From: Bacteroidia bacterium
Lineage (GTDB): Bacteria; Bacteroidota; Bacteroidia; Cytophagales; Cyclobacteriaceae
DNA: 64,000 nucleotides
Direction of reading: 5' to 3'
NCBI GenBank assembly: GCA_030432655.1
Contig: JAUILA010000023.1
Coordinates: 30,501 to 94,500 of the forward strand
Each line of letters opens with the position of its first letter. Position 1 is the stretch's first letter. Positions 18,846 through 28,081 of this stretch are shown here, in pieces. The notes under the pieces are model-generated. The model did no database searches and was not told where the DNA came from. It was given only the letters and a program-made list of their open reading frames with translations. The position numbers and the translations under genes were made by a program.

Positions 18846-20699
18846 TTAGTTATATCCCGGGTTCTGTGCATACTCACCGGTCACGGCATCTATGGCCGAT
18901 TGCGGTATCGGGCGTAACAAGTGATATGGCTCGGGTTGTGGTGCCAGCTGGCCGGCCGCCGGCGCCCCGTCATTGTACTGTCTATTGTATACAGCCGGTG
19001 CACCAGAGGCGTCAAACCGGACCCGCTCGAGGAGTTTATTCGTCCGTTTCAAATCAAACCAGCGCATATGCTCCCCGGCCAGTTCTCGGGTTCGTTCATC
19101 AAGAATGAAATCGTATTCATCGCCGTGGTCGCCGGTCAGATCAGACACATCTATCGGTAAGGCATTCGCCCTGGCACGTAATTCATTTATAAAATCCACT
19201 GCCTGAGTCTGCTGCCCCAAACGAAGTGCTGCCTCCGCGGCTACAAGAAATGTTTCACCAAACCGATAAACAATATAAGGTCTGGTGGAACCAATATTAG
19301 GATCATCCTCAGTACCCGCTATCGGACGTGCCACCCTGTTAAATTTGCTTAAGCTAGGGTAGTGTTTATTCTGATAGTTAATTCCTTCTGCTTCGAAAAA
19401 CCCGCTCGTTCCGTAATCCGGGAATGTTACCTGGTAACCTTTCGATAGTGCCCAATCCCTTGCGGCTGCTTCCGTGGCAAACTGATCCTGAATATGTTTC
19501 GGAGCATGCCAGTAAGCGGTATCTCCTAATTCAAATTTCTGTTCACCTACCATGGAGGCATCCACGTAGCCTGCATCGGCTTCGGCCTGGGTCCAAACCG
19601 GATAGTTCTCCGTTGCTTCGTCATTGGCATACCAGACTGTCTGGAATGAGCCATCAAATCGCTCATCATTTACCTTATCTTCAAAGGCCACGTCCAGCAT
19701 CCAGGCGGTCGGACTGTACCGGATCCATGGACGGCCGTTTTCGACGTCTCTAACCATTCCGGGAATATCCTGTACGTAAAATTCTCTGAATAAGAAATTC
19801 TGAATATTGTTATTAAATGCCCCGGCATCCGTAGCATTATTGAACTGTTGATTGCCATTCCATTCTATTGTAAACAAGACTTCTGAACTCCATTCATTAC
19901 CCTCTTCAAACACATCAGCATAAGGTGCTACAAGGCCAACTCCGTAGGAACCTGCATTATTTATTAATTCGGAAGCATTATCCAGAGCAGACTGAAAATC
20001 TGCCTGGCTATTTGGAGAATAATCCCTCCAGCCTCTCCATAGATATGCCTTGGCCAGCAAGTGCAATGCGGAGCCTTTCCACACTCTGCCCGGTTCAGCC
20101 GGCCGGGAGTCAGGAAGTTCATTAACGGCGTCTTCAAGATCATTAATAATAACTTCAAGAACTTCTGATTCGGAAGCCCGTGTCATTTCTGTAGTCGGAG
20201 TTTCGTTGAATGCAAGGGGTCCCGACCCAAGGTCAATAGTAGCCCCACCGTAATGACGTGCAAGCAGGAAATACCATTGCGCCCGCAAGAATTTTGCTTC
20301 TGCAATTAATTGGGTTTTTTCAGCTTCAGTTAATCCGGTAGCCTCCGGGCCCAGCTGAATTATCCCATTACAGGTATTTATCGCCGGATATGCATCATTC
20401 CAGGGAGTTCCTGATATTGCGGGAGTTATCCCTACATAAGTGGCTTCAGGAGGATCGCTCGTCTGCTGACCCTGCAGAAATTCATCGGAGAATACTGTCC
20501 AGTTACTTCCGGACTGATATCCATAATATGGCCTGAACAACGCATATGCTGCTACCAAACCATTTTGCAGTCCGGTTGCGGTTTTAAACGTTTCGGGAGT
20601 CAGCAATGTCCTGGGTGTTTCTTCCAGCAGATCGCTACACCCAACGCACATGGAAAGTGCGATGATTAACGATAATGATATTTTTAAGAATTTATTCAT
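18846..20699 (-). CDS. susD: SusD/RagB family nutrient-binding outer membrane lipoprotein
   Basis: From the ATG at 20699 (a TTG lies three codons upstream) the protein has 617 residues. Its signal peptide ends in the lipobox SMCVGC (cysteine at about 18 in this numbering), followed by the SusD N-terminal TPR-like region (GLQNGLVAAYALFRPYY), EAKFLRAQWYFLLARHYGG and the conserved C-terminal DERTRELAGEHMRWFDLKRT and PIPQSAID. It binds oligosaccharide at the cell surface and caps the SusC transporter, whose gene ends 14 bases upstream. In this locus the ligand is probably xylan oligosaccharide. Confidence 0.95.
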   Translation of the reverse strand: MNKFLKISLSLIIALSMCVGCSDLLEETPRTLLTPETFKTATGLQNGLVAAYALFRPYYGYQSGSNWTVFSDEFLQGQQTSDPPEATYVGITPAISGTPWNDAYPAINTCNGIIQLGPEATGLTEAEKTQLIAEAKFLRAQWYFLLARHYGGATIDLGSGPLAFNETPTTEMTRASESEVLEVIINDLEDAVNELPDSRPAEPGRVWKGSALHLLAKAYLWRGWRDYSPNSQADFQSALDNASELINNAGSYGVGLVAPYADVFEEGNEWSSEVLFTIEWNGNQQFNNATDAGAFNNNIQNFLFREFYVQDIPGMVRDVENGRPWIRYSPTAWMLDVAFEDKVNDERFDGSFQTVWYANDEATENYPVWTQAEADAGYVDASMVGEQKFELGDTAYWHAPKHIQDQFATEAAARDWALSKGYQVTFPDYGTSGFFEAEGINYQNKHYPSLSKFNRVARPIAGTEDDPNIGSTRPYIVYRFGETFLVAAEAALRLGQQTQAVDFINELRARANALPIDVSDLTGDHGDEYDFILDERTRELAGEHMRWFDLKRTNKLLERVRFDASGAPAVYNRQYNDGAPAAGQLAPQPEPYHLLRPIPQSAIDAVTGEYAQNPGYN

Positions 20700-20713
20700 C
20701 GTAGTCAAACTAT

Positions 20714-23700
20714 TTAGAATTCAATATTTACACCCAAAATAAAGCTCTTCATGATCGGTGAATCCGGTGTAATCACCAGGTTATTTCCGAATCCTTCTGT
20801 TGAAGTATTGCCCCGTCCGTTAGGCTCCGGATCAACCGCTCCGGCATCTACCACATCAGAAAAGAATGCTTTAAACGGGTTATTGGCTGTTACATACACC
20901 CTTGCTGAGTTAATGCCAGCACCTTCCAGCCATCGCTGTGGGAACTGGTATCCAAGGTTAATGCTCCGTATTTTCATAAATGTGCCGTCAAAATATCCCA
21001 GCGTTGAACCATAGGCCGGATTTTGTAAACCCGGGCGTGGATAATCATTTGTCGGATTATTAGGTGTCCAGTAATCCGCGCGAACCTGATTCCGGCGGCC
21101 TTCCATGGTAGCGATCGGATAAGCTACATTGGCCTGGTGTAATCTGCTTACTACCAGTCCCCCTACCCGTGCATACATCACCACGGAGAGATCAAAACCT
21201 CTGTAATAGAACCGGTTGGTCATACCTGCGAGCCAGTCCGGGTTAAGACTTCCAAGAACGGTCCGGTCTTCGGCATCGCGTATTCCGTTTCCGTTCAGGT
21301 CTGCCACTTTAATGTCTCCGGGCAAACGTCCGTCAAAATTGGCCGCTTCATCTGCTTCATCAAGCTGCCAGATTCCTTCTTTCTGGTAATCAAATACCAC
21401 GTTGATAGGCTCTCCGACAAACCAGCCGTTCCCGACATTACGCTGTGCATCATCCGCCAGTTTGGTAATCTCCTCGCGCCATGTGGTGAAGTTCGCGTCA
21501 ACTTCCCAGCTGAACCCTCCGGGCGAACTGGCTTCTACAACTAATGCGTTGATAGCCACTTCAAGTCCGCGGTTCTCAGTTTCGCCAATATTCTGGTTGA
21601 AACTACCGTTTATACCGGACATGATGGGCAGGGCCCTGGCCTGGAGAATGTCTGACGTATATTGCTTATACACGTCAATCGAACCGGTGATCCTGTTGGT
21701 CAGCAATCCGAAATCCAGTCCGAGATTAATATTATCCGTAAACTCCCAACCCAGATCTTCGTTTGGTAAACGGTTTACATAATACCCGTTCTGACCGCCG
21801 TCAGGACCGAAACTATAAGGAATATCAATAAGCAGGCCCAGTGAGGCATAAGGTGAAATCGCCTGGTTCGATGTGGTTCCATAACCCACCCTTAATTTCA
21901 GGTTGGAAACGAAATCCACATTCCAGAAACTTTCATTTGTAATATTCCACCCCACTGCTCCGGCGAGATAGTCAAAGTATTTATTTCCTTCGGAAAGCCT
22001 TGAGGATCCGTCCCGTCTCCAGGTAAAAGTAGCGAGGTAACGGTCATCATACCCGTAATTGAAACGGGCCATGTAAGACTCCAGTCCCCACTTCTCATAA
22101 TAGGTATTCTGGGCGATAGGCTCATTGGCCAGCTCAAAATTGTAATACTGTAACTGGTCATCTGCAATACCTGTAGCGCTGAAACCCTGCTGATGGTATT
22201 CATTCTGCTGAACACTAAACAGACCGGTAAATGCTACATTATGCACATCAGCAAATGTCTTCTCATAGATCAGCAGGTTCTCAATGGTGTAATTGACCCC
22301 GGCATTATTGGAGACACTGGCGCTGTTCGCACCACTGCTTCCCAGCAATGCACTGGAAAAATTACCGCCCTTAGAGAAACTGGCGTCGAGACCTACATTG
22401 ATGCGGTATTTGAGGTTATCAATAATGTCTACTTCTCCGTAAAGACTGGTAAATGTCTGAAGGGTCCGGTTATTCGATTCCCAGAGATCCTCATTATATA
22501 AAAGGAGCGGGTTGATCGCAAAAGGCGCATCAATATGTCCCCCATCCAGTGGCAATCGATTGATTTCCCCGCTTTCGGTATAAGGATTGACCAGAGGACT
22601 TAATGTCAGCAAACTAAAGAAAGGATTCTGACTCTGTCCTTCCGTAACACGATAGGTGGTCATGGTACTGATTCCAAAACGAACCCGGTCACTGATTTCA
22701 TGATCCAGTGACAGCCTCAGCGAATAGCGTGAGAACTTCTGGCCAGGCAGTGCATTGGTCTCCTTGAAGAAGTTGGCAGATGCCATGTATTGTGTTCTTT
22801 CAGATCCGCCTGACAGGCTCAGCTCATGATTGGTAATGTAGCCGTTCTTCAGCATAAGGTCCTGCCAGTTGACCTCACGTCCTTCCAGGAGGTTGGTTGT
22901 TTCATTCGGCGTTAGTGGCTGAAACTGGGAGTCCAGCACCAGCGATGCATATTCCTGCCCGTTGAAGACTTCATAATTGTCTAATGGAGTGGAAATACCT
23001 GCATACCCATTATACGAAACCCGCATATCTCCTGCAGAACCGCGCTTAGTGGTGATCAGGATTACACCATTGGAGCCCCTGGAACCATAAATGGCCGTTG
23101 CTGAGGCATCCTTCAATACTTCCAGGGATTTGATATCCCCCTGGTTAATACTGTTCAGGCTTCCCAGGTAGGGAATTCCATCCAGTACGATCAGCGGATT
23201 GTTTGCCCCGCTCATGGAACGGTTACCCCTGATCCGGATTTCCATTTCGGCGCCTGGCCTTGAAGAGGTTGGCTGAATCTGCACACCGGCAATCCTTCCC
23301 TGAATTGCCTGGGCTACGTTGGGCGCAGGGACTTCCTCGATGGTTTTCTCCCCTACTGAGGAGATCGCCCCGGTTACGTCACTCTTCTTTTGAGTACCGT
23401 AACCAACAACAACAACTTCTGACAACGTTTCAGCACTAAGGTTCATCCTCAAATCAATGGTACTCTGGCTCCCGACGGAGACTTCCTGGGTAGCATATCC
23501 CACAAAACTGAATACCAGTACGGCATTATTGCCACTGACAGAAAGTGAATACTGCCCGTTAACGTCGGTAACAGTTCCCTGGTTGGTACCCTGTACTAAT
23601 ACGTTGACACCCGGGAGGGGCTGTCCCACCTCATCAGTAACTTCACCACTGACGACCCTGTCCTGTGCCAGAACAGAACCGGATGCCAGGAAAACAACCA

Positions 23701-23785
23701 GAAGCGCCATTTTCCATGCCAGCCAGATATTCCGTCGGCCAGGCTCGGTGCGATTAAAATAGTTTAGTAAAAATGCATGTTTCAT
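20714..23785 (-). CDS. susC: SusC/RagA family TonB-linked outer membrane transporter
   Basis: A 1023-residue protein. Signal peptide ends about residue 41 (GSVLAQ); next is a CarboxypepD_reg-like domain (VSGEVTDEVGQPLPGVNVLVQGT), then the TonB-dependent plug with DVTGAISSV, IRGNRSMSGANNPLIVLDGIP and ATAIYGSRGSNGVILITTK, then a beta-barrel to the C-terminus (ILGVNIEF). It imports oligosaccharides with energy from TonB, in complex with the SusD lipoprotein encoded next. A LacI-type palindrome lies about 115 bases upstream of its start, and an 11-base copy of that motif lies within the gene at 22552-22562. Confidence 0.96.
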   Translation of the reverse strand: MKHAFLLNYFNRTEPGRRNIWLAWKMALLVVFLASGSVLAQDRVVSGEVTDEVGQPLPGVNVLVQGTNQGTVTDVNGQYSLSVSGNNAVLVFSFVGYATQEVSVGSQSTIDLRMNLSAETLSEVVVVGYGTQKKSDVTGAISSVGEKTIEEVPAPNVAQAIQGRIAGVQIQPTSSRPGAEMEIRIRGNRSMSGANNPLIVLDGIPYLGSLNSINQGDIKSLEVLKDASATAIYGSRGSNGVILITTKRGSAGDMRVSYNGYAGISTPLDNYEVFNGQEYASLVLDSQFQPLTPNETTNLLEGREVNWQDLMLKNGYITNHELSLSGGSERTQYMASANFFKETNALPGQKFSRYSLRLSLDHEISDRVRFGISTMTTYRVTEGQSQNPFFSLLTLSPLVNPYTESGEINRLPLDGGHIDAPFAINPLLLYNEDLWESNNRTLQTFTSLYGEVDIIDNLKYRINVGLDASFSKGGNFSSALLGSSGANSASVSNNAGVNYTIENLLIYEKTFADVHNVAFTGLFSVQQNEYHQQGFSATGIADDQLQYYNFELANEPIAQNTYYEKWGLESYMARFNYGYDDRYLATFTWRRDGSSRLSEGNKYFDYLAGAVGWNITNESFWNVDFVSNLKLRVGYGTTSNQAISPYASLGLLIDIPYSFGPDGGQNGYYVNRLPNEDLGWEFTDNINLGLDFGLLTNRITGSIDVYKQYTSDILQARALPIMSGINGSFNQNIGETENRGLEVAINALVVEASSPGGFSWEVDANFTTWREEITKLADDAQRNVGNGWFVGEPINVVFDYQKEGIWQLDEADEAANFDGRLPGDIKVADLNGNGIRDAEDRTVLGSLNPDWLAGMTNRFYYRGFDLSVVMYARVGGLVVSRLHQANVAYPIATMEGRRNQVRADYWTPNNPTNDYPRPGLQNPAYGSTLGYFDGTFMKIRSINLGYQFPQRWLEGAGINSARVYVTANNPFKAFFSDVVDAGAVDPEPNGRGNTSTEGFGNNLVITPDSPIMKSFILGVNIEF
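22552..22562. promoter_or_regulatory. intragenic copy of the PUL operator core
   Basis: GCAATCGATTG, identical to the core of the operators at 23900 and 33874, occurs inside the susC coding region about 1.2 kb downstream of its start. It may be an auxiliary operator or roadblock, or chance, since it also encodes normal protein sequence. Confidence 0.3.
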
Positions 23786-23886
23786 ATGGCGTAGATTTTT
23801 TCAACAGAGAGATTTGCGATTAATTGGTTCATTTCAACTATTGGTCTGATATATGATTCGGCTATTAATATGTAAGCTAGAAATAT

Positions 23887-23911
23887 TTTGAAAATTATGC
23901 AATCGATTGTG
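23887..23911 (-). promoter_or_regulatory. LacI-type operator upstream of susC
   Basis: Contains TGCAATCGATTGTG with a central CG, the shape of LacI-family operators. On the minus strand the palindrome is followed by an AT-rich run TAATTTT. The 25 bases match those at 33861-33885 at 22 positions, and both lie 90-105 bases before a minus-strand start codon. The remainder of the 179-base gap before GH115 is AT-rich with no other clear signal. Confidence 0.6.
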
Positions 23912-23964
23912 TTAGTTTCTTGCGCAGAATTACAGTTTTTTACAAAAAAATGTTATTTCTACAA

Positions 23965-26907
23965 TTATTTAATTTTTTTACTCTCCTCCGGGCCGAGGTA
24001 ACTGGGCCTGAGTCCGCCTGCATCGATCACAAATTTCTGGAACACCACTCCTGGATCAACCATCCAGATTTTCAATGTATGTTTGCCCTCACCTATTTCC
24101 TTATGTTCTGATTCCCTGATCCTGATGTGATCAGTTACAGAATTATTCCACCATTCAGGGTATTCCCAGTCGGGAATGCTGTCTCCTTCGTGAATATTGA
24201 TGATTTTAGGGGTTTCATCGTCAATAGAAACCGCGAACTTCAATCCTTCTTCTTTTTTGTAATTAAGTGTAGGAGACAAGTAGGTGTGTACGGTAAGGTC
24301 GCCACCGTCAAACAAGGTAAATTCGTACTCAAGGTAAGGAGATTCCGGCGGCATCACCTGATCTGCATTCGCCGGTTCGATGGTCATTGACGACGCTGTC
24401 CTGCCCAGGTTTGGAACCTCCGTCCATGTCAAATTCTCCGCAACCGATTTATTAGAATAACCCGATGCCTCGATCGACACCACTCCATTGTTCTCTATAT
24501 AGCCTGCAGCATCCGGATATTCCATTCGCAACGGAACCTTAATGGTAAACTCCCTGCCGGCACCGGAAAGCACCAACTCACCCTCCTTCACTCCTTCCGG
24601 CACCTGGTCCCAGACGATGGAAACTTCTATTCTTTGTTCGTGTTCAATGGTTCCGCTTTCCTCTGCGACCTGAATCCAGTCAGCCTGCGGGTCCAGCGTG
24701 TAATTCAGTGCAGTCTCACCGGTATTGAATATCTCTACGTAATAATGCTGATCATTTAACGGATCAAATGGAGAAAAGCTGCCGCTGAACATTCCGCTCT
24801 GGTCCCAGGGAAACCTGCTATGTCCGTATTCCACCACGTATCCCAGTCCTGCCTCTTCCGGCGCCTGGATGTAGGTTATCTCGGGCATTCGGTTGACTGG
24901 CGGATTATTCCAGCTCATATAACCTATATGCGTCTGTGACATTATATGGTTCCATTTTCCATCTGCCAGCTCTTCATGATACTCCCTGGTCAGCTCTGCA
25001 TCTTTTTCAAAATACTCCTTTACCTTTTCGGCGTAATAATTGGCCGATGCCCTGCTTTGCAGGCTGTACAGCCTGTTCTTACCAGCCGCGATGTACATAT
25101 CATTGAGGTTGGCGCTGATCAGGATGGGAAAATGTACCAGTTGATAATAGGCATCCCGGCGGCTGTCTGCCAGGTTATCATAAACCGCCTGGCTCCGGTC
25201 CAGTAACTGGTGATATTCCTGTTCTATACGGTCGGCTTCCCGGTAATTACTAAAGCTGTAGGTATCAGGCTTTATCATTTCCGGGGTCCGCCGTGCACTG
25301 TATTTAGTATAAAGTGCGGTGATGTCCGCAATTTCCCCGGACTGCTCCGGTCCGAATTGCTCCAAAGCCCAGTCATCATAGTAAGCGGGAAGATCCGCCG
25401 CCTCCATTTCTGTATCCCAGGCAAAATCCAAAAAAAAGCTGATAGGAAACTCCATAGGCTTTATATCCCCGACATTCACAATCCACAGATCTTCCACCCC
25501 CCATTCGTATGCCAGGTTCATTTGTTCCCATACGCGTTCGATCTGGGTAACATTGATCCATCGGTAGGAAACCGGACCTCCCACGAAATCAAAATGGTAG
25601 TATATGCCGTACCCGCCTTCATGGTCCAGGTCTTCTTTTTTCGGGAGAATGCGCAGGTTTCCCCAGTTATCATCACAAAACAATACAAGAATATCATCAT
25701 CCACGCGCATTCCTTTATCATAATAGTCCTGAACTTCTTTGTAGATGGCCCAAACCTGTGGAGTCTCTTCCGCCGGTTCGCCGGTCACTTCTTCAATGAT
25801 CCCCCGCTGATCGGCGATAATTCTTTTCATAAGTCCGGTGGCAGTCTCTTCACTCATGGCCTCATCGCCGTCACCCCGCATACCTACGGTCACCACACTT
25901 TCATGATCGCCCATCCGCTCGATCCCCTCTTTCCAGAATTCACGCAGTTTCTCTTTATTGGTCTCATAGTTCCATGCGCCCCCGTTGTACCGGCTCCATT
26001 CTTCATGATAGCGCATCATTGGTTCGTGGTGTGTGGTAGAGATGACTATACCATACTCATCTGCGAGTTCGAGGTTCTTCGGGTCATCCGTGGCAAAGAC
26101 ACTCGGGCGCCACATCGCCGGCCACAGGTAGTTGCCCTTATTCCTGAGTATCAGCTCATAAACCTTTTCATAGAATTCATGATTGAAGTCACCAAATTTT
26201 TCCTGGGCCCAGTTGCGCAACGCCGGTGCTTCATCATTGATAAAAATCCCGCGATACCGGACATCCGGCTCGCCGAGCGTATGATTGCCGTCTTTCACAT
26301 AAATATTCTCCCGCTGCTTGACCGGAACGTCTGCCCACCAGTACCAGGGAGACACTCCCATCTGTTTGGACAAGGTAAACATCCCGTAAATAGTGCCCCG
26401 CTTATCGCTTCCCGCAATGACCAGGGCGTTATCAATCCCGTCCATTGGCTTCCTGACCCGGGTAATCATGAATTGTTCCCATTTGCCATCAAGTCCCGAC
26501 ACATCAATTTTTCCGGAGGCACTTAACTGATCAATCAGTGGACTTTTCCCCGCGGTCCCCACAATGATCACCTGATCGGAAACTGATTCCTCTCCTTTCA
26601 CAAGACTGGCTTCACTTCCGGACACAAGGCTCAGGTCCTTCCTGAATATTTCAGCTATTCTTACCACCCCGGCATGATCGGAATTGCTGACCAGGATGGC
26701 TGCGGGAGTCCCGTTTTCCACCAGGGCAAACTTTCCCTGCCTTTTTTCCGACGTCAGAATAGAATTCTCCGGAAATCCCGCTTCAGTCCTGACCGTTCTG
26801 ATGTCGTTCAAGGCATCCTGGGCATATGTTGAAAATGTCAGCATGCCTGAAATGACCAGTAAAGCTGTATATCTGAATAAATTGCTCCTCATATTGTTAA
26901 TTGGCAT
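23965..26907 (-). CDS. GH115 family xylan alpha-1,2-glucuronidase
   Basis: From the ATG at 26907 the protein has 980 residues; another ATG at 26892 is also possible, while the longest frame begins with TTG. A signal peptide ends FSTYAQ. GH115 features are GTIYGMFTLSKQMGVSPWYWWADVP, RGIFINDEAPALRNW, NYLWPAMW, THHEPMMR, GMRGDGDEAMSEE and LFCDDNWGN, followed by the C-terminal helical and beta domains of the family. The enzyme removes 4-O-methyl-glucuronic acid from internal and terminal xylose of xylan, opening it for GH10 enzymes. It lies 7 bases after the GH10 gene, so it is probably in the same transcript. Confidence 0.93.
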   Translation of the reverse strand: MPINNMRSNLFRYTALLVISGMLTFSTYAQDALNDIRTVRTEAGFPENSILTSEKRQGKFALVENGTPAAILVSNSDHAGVVRIAEIFRKDLSLVSGSEASLVKGEESVSDQVIIVGTAGKSPLIDQLSASGKIDVSGLDGKWEQFMITRVRKPMDGIDNALVIAGSDKRGTIYGMFTLSKQMGVSPWYWWADVPVKQRENIYVKDGNHTLGEPDVRYRGIFINDEAPALRNWAQEKFGDFNHEFYEKVYELILRNKGNYLWPAMWRPSVFATDDPKNLELADEYGIVISTTHHEPMMRYHEEWSRYNGGAWNYETNKEKLREFWKEGIERMGDHESVVTVGMRGDGDEAMSEETATGLMKRIIADQRGIIEEVTGEPAEETPQVWAIYKEVQDYYDKGMRVDDDILVLFCDDNWGNLRILPKKEDLDHEGGYGIYYHFDFVGGPVSYRWINVTQIERVWEQMNLAYEWGVEDLWIVNVGDIKPMEFPISFFLDFAWDTEMEAADLPAYYDDWALEQFGPEQSGEIADITALYTKYSARRTPEMIKPDTYSFSNYREADRIEQEYHQLLDRSQAVYDNLADSRRDAYYQLVHFPILISANLNDMYIAAGKNRLYSLQSRASANYYAEKVKEYFEKDAELTREYHEELADGKWNHIMSQTHIGYMSWNNPPVNRMPEITYIQAPEEAGLGYVVEYGHSRFPWDQSGMFSGSFSPFDPLNDQHYYVEIFNTGETALNYTLDPQADWIQVAEESGTIEHEQRIEVSIVWDQVPEGVKEGELVLSGAGREFTIKVPLRMEYPDAAGYIENNGVVSIEASGYSNKSVAENLTWTEVPNLGRTASSMTIEPANADQVMPPESPYLEYEFTLFDGGDLTVHTYLSPTLNYKKEEGLKFAVSIDDETPKIINIHEGDSIPDWEYPEWWNNSVTDHIRIRESEHKEIGEGKHTLKIWMVDPGVVFQKFVIDAGGLRPSYLGPEESKKIK

Positions 26908-26914
26908 AGTTGCT

Positions 26915-28078
26915 CTATTTTTCAGTGGTTTCAATTACGGCATGGTAGGCAGGCTTGGGTTGCAGTTGCCGGTCAAACAACAGCGGGTAGTCTGTGCGTC
27001 CGCGAATGGGAAATCCATTTTTCCAGGACACCCCGTCATGAAGCCCCCAGAATGTCACCCGGCTGATCTTGTCCCTGTGTTTATTAAATAACTCAAATAT
27101 TTCCCGGTACCGCTGAGCCAGCTGCTCCTGAACCGAATCCGGCAGTCCGTCTGTGTATGGGTTCATCCGTTCATTATTACCAAAACTGGTACTTACATCC
27201 GCGGTAGGCATTCGCCACGGACTCGGAAGTACCGATACATCCAGTTCGGTAAACATCACCTTTACCCCCGTCGCGGCATATTTTTCAATAGCTTCTTCAA
27301 TCTCGCTGATTGGCGGATAGTTCAGTTCCCAATGGGCCTGGACCCCTACACCATCAATTTTTATCCCCTGGCTTTGCAGCTTCCGAACGATCCGGATCGC
27401 TCCGTCCCGTTTCTCTGCATTCACGAGGTTATAATCATTGTAGTACAGTTCGGCTTCCGGATCTGCCTTCGCTGCGGTCTGAAAAGCAAATGGAATGTAT
27501 TCAGCGCCCATCACTTTTAAAAAGCCCGATTCGCGCAGGGTTCCGTCTTCATTCAGGGCTTCATTGACCACGTCCCAACCATCGATCTGTCCCTTGTACC
27601 TGCCCACGATGGTTTCGATATGATCCTTCATATAGGTTCTGAGGGTTTCCCGGTCCACCATCAGCGTATCCTTTGCCGGGTCCCCTACCGGTTCAGGCTT
27701 AAGGACCCAGGGCGCAAGCTGACTGTGCCAGACCAGGGTATGACCCACCACAAAAAGGTCCATTTCCTTCTTAAGCTCCACGAGCCGGTCAGCCACTTCA
27801 AAGTTGTACTGATCACGCCGCGGATGAATATTCATCCACTTCATATCGTTTTCCGAGGTAAGGCTGTTGAAATGCTTTTTAATCAGGTCCAGTTCGCTGC
27901 CGTCGCGGAGAAAGCGGGACGGAACCGCAGCACCGATACGATAGTACCCGTCAAAATAATCCTTAAGCCCCTCTTGTTCTTTGCGGGCGTCGTCATCAAC
28001 GGGGAGAAACAGGGCGGCGCTAAGCAACACAAGGGCAGTCAGCGGGAGAATGATATAAATAGTCTTTTTGAAATCCAT
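26915..28078 (-). CDS. GH10 endo-1,4-beta-xylanase, probably membrane-anchored
   Basis: A 387-residue enzyme with a compact GH10 barrel: FNSLTSENDMKW, HTLVWHSQ, acid/base E173 in DVVNEAL, VGVQAHW, nucleophile E278 in FTELDVS, and the C-terminal FWGLHDGVSW. The N-terminus is one hydrophobic segment (about residues 6-25) without a lipobox cysteine, so it is either a signal anchor or cleaved. There is no T9SS domain, unlike the other GH10 in this locus, which suggests a periplasmic or inner-membrane-facing role on imported oligosaccharides. Spacing is 3 bases to the upstream fusion gene and 7 to GH115. Confidence 0.94.
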   Translation of the reverse strand: MDFKKTIYIILPLTALVLLSAALFLPVDDDARKEQEGLKDYFDGYYRIGAAVPSRFLRDGSELDLIKKHFNSLTSENDMKWMNIHPRRDQYNFEVADRLVELKKEMDLFVVGHTLVWHSQLAPWVLKPEPVGDPAKDTLMVDRETLRTYMKDHIETIVGRYKGQIDGWDVVNEALNEDGTLRESGFLKVMGAEYIPFAFQTAAKADPEAELYYNDYNLVNAEKRDGAIRIVRKLQSQGIKIDGVGVQAHWELNYPPISEIEEAIEKYAATGVKVMFTELDVSVLPSPWRMPTADVSTSFGNNERMNPYTDGLPDSVQEQLAQRYREIFELFNKHRDKISRVTFWGLHDGVSWKNGFPIRGRTDYPLLFDRQLQPKPAYHAVIETTEK

Positions 28079-28081
28079 CGT

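Noticed and set aside
25210..26526. 438-codon plus-strand ORF
   Set aside because: Entirely antisense to the GH115 gene, whose family motifs run throughout; the antisense product shows no recognisable domain.
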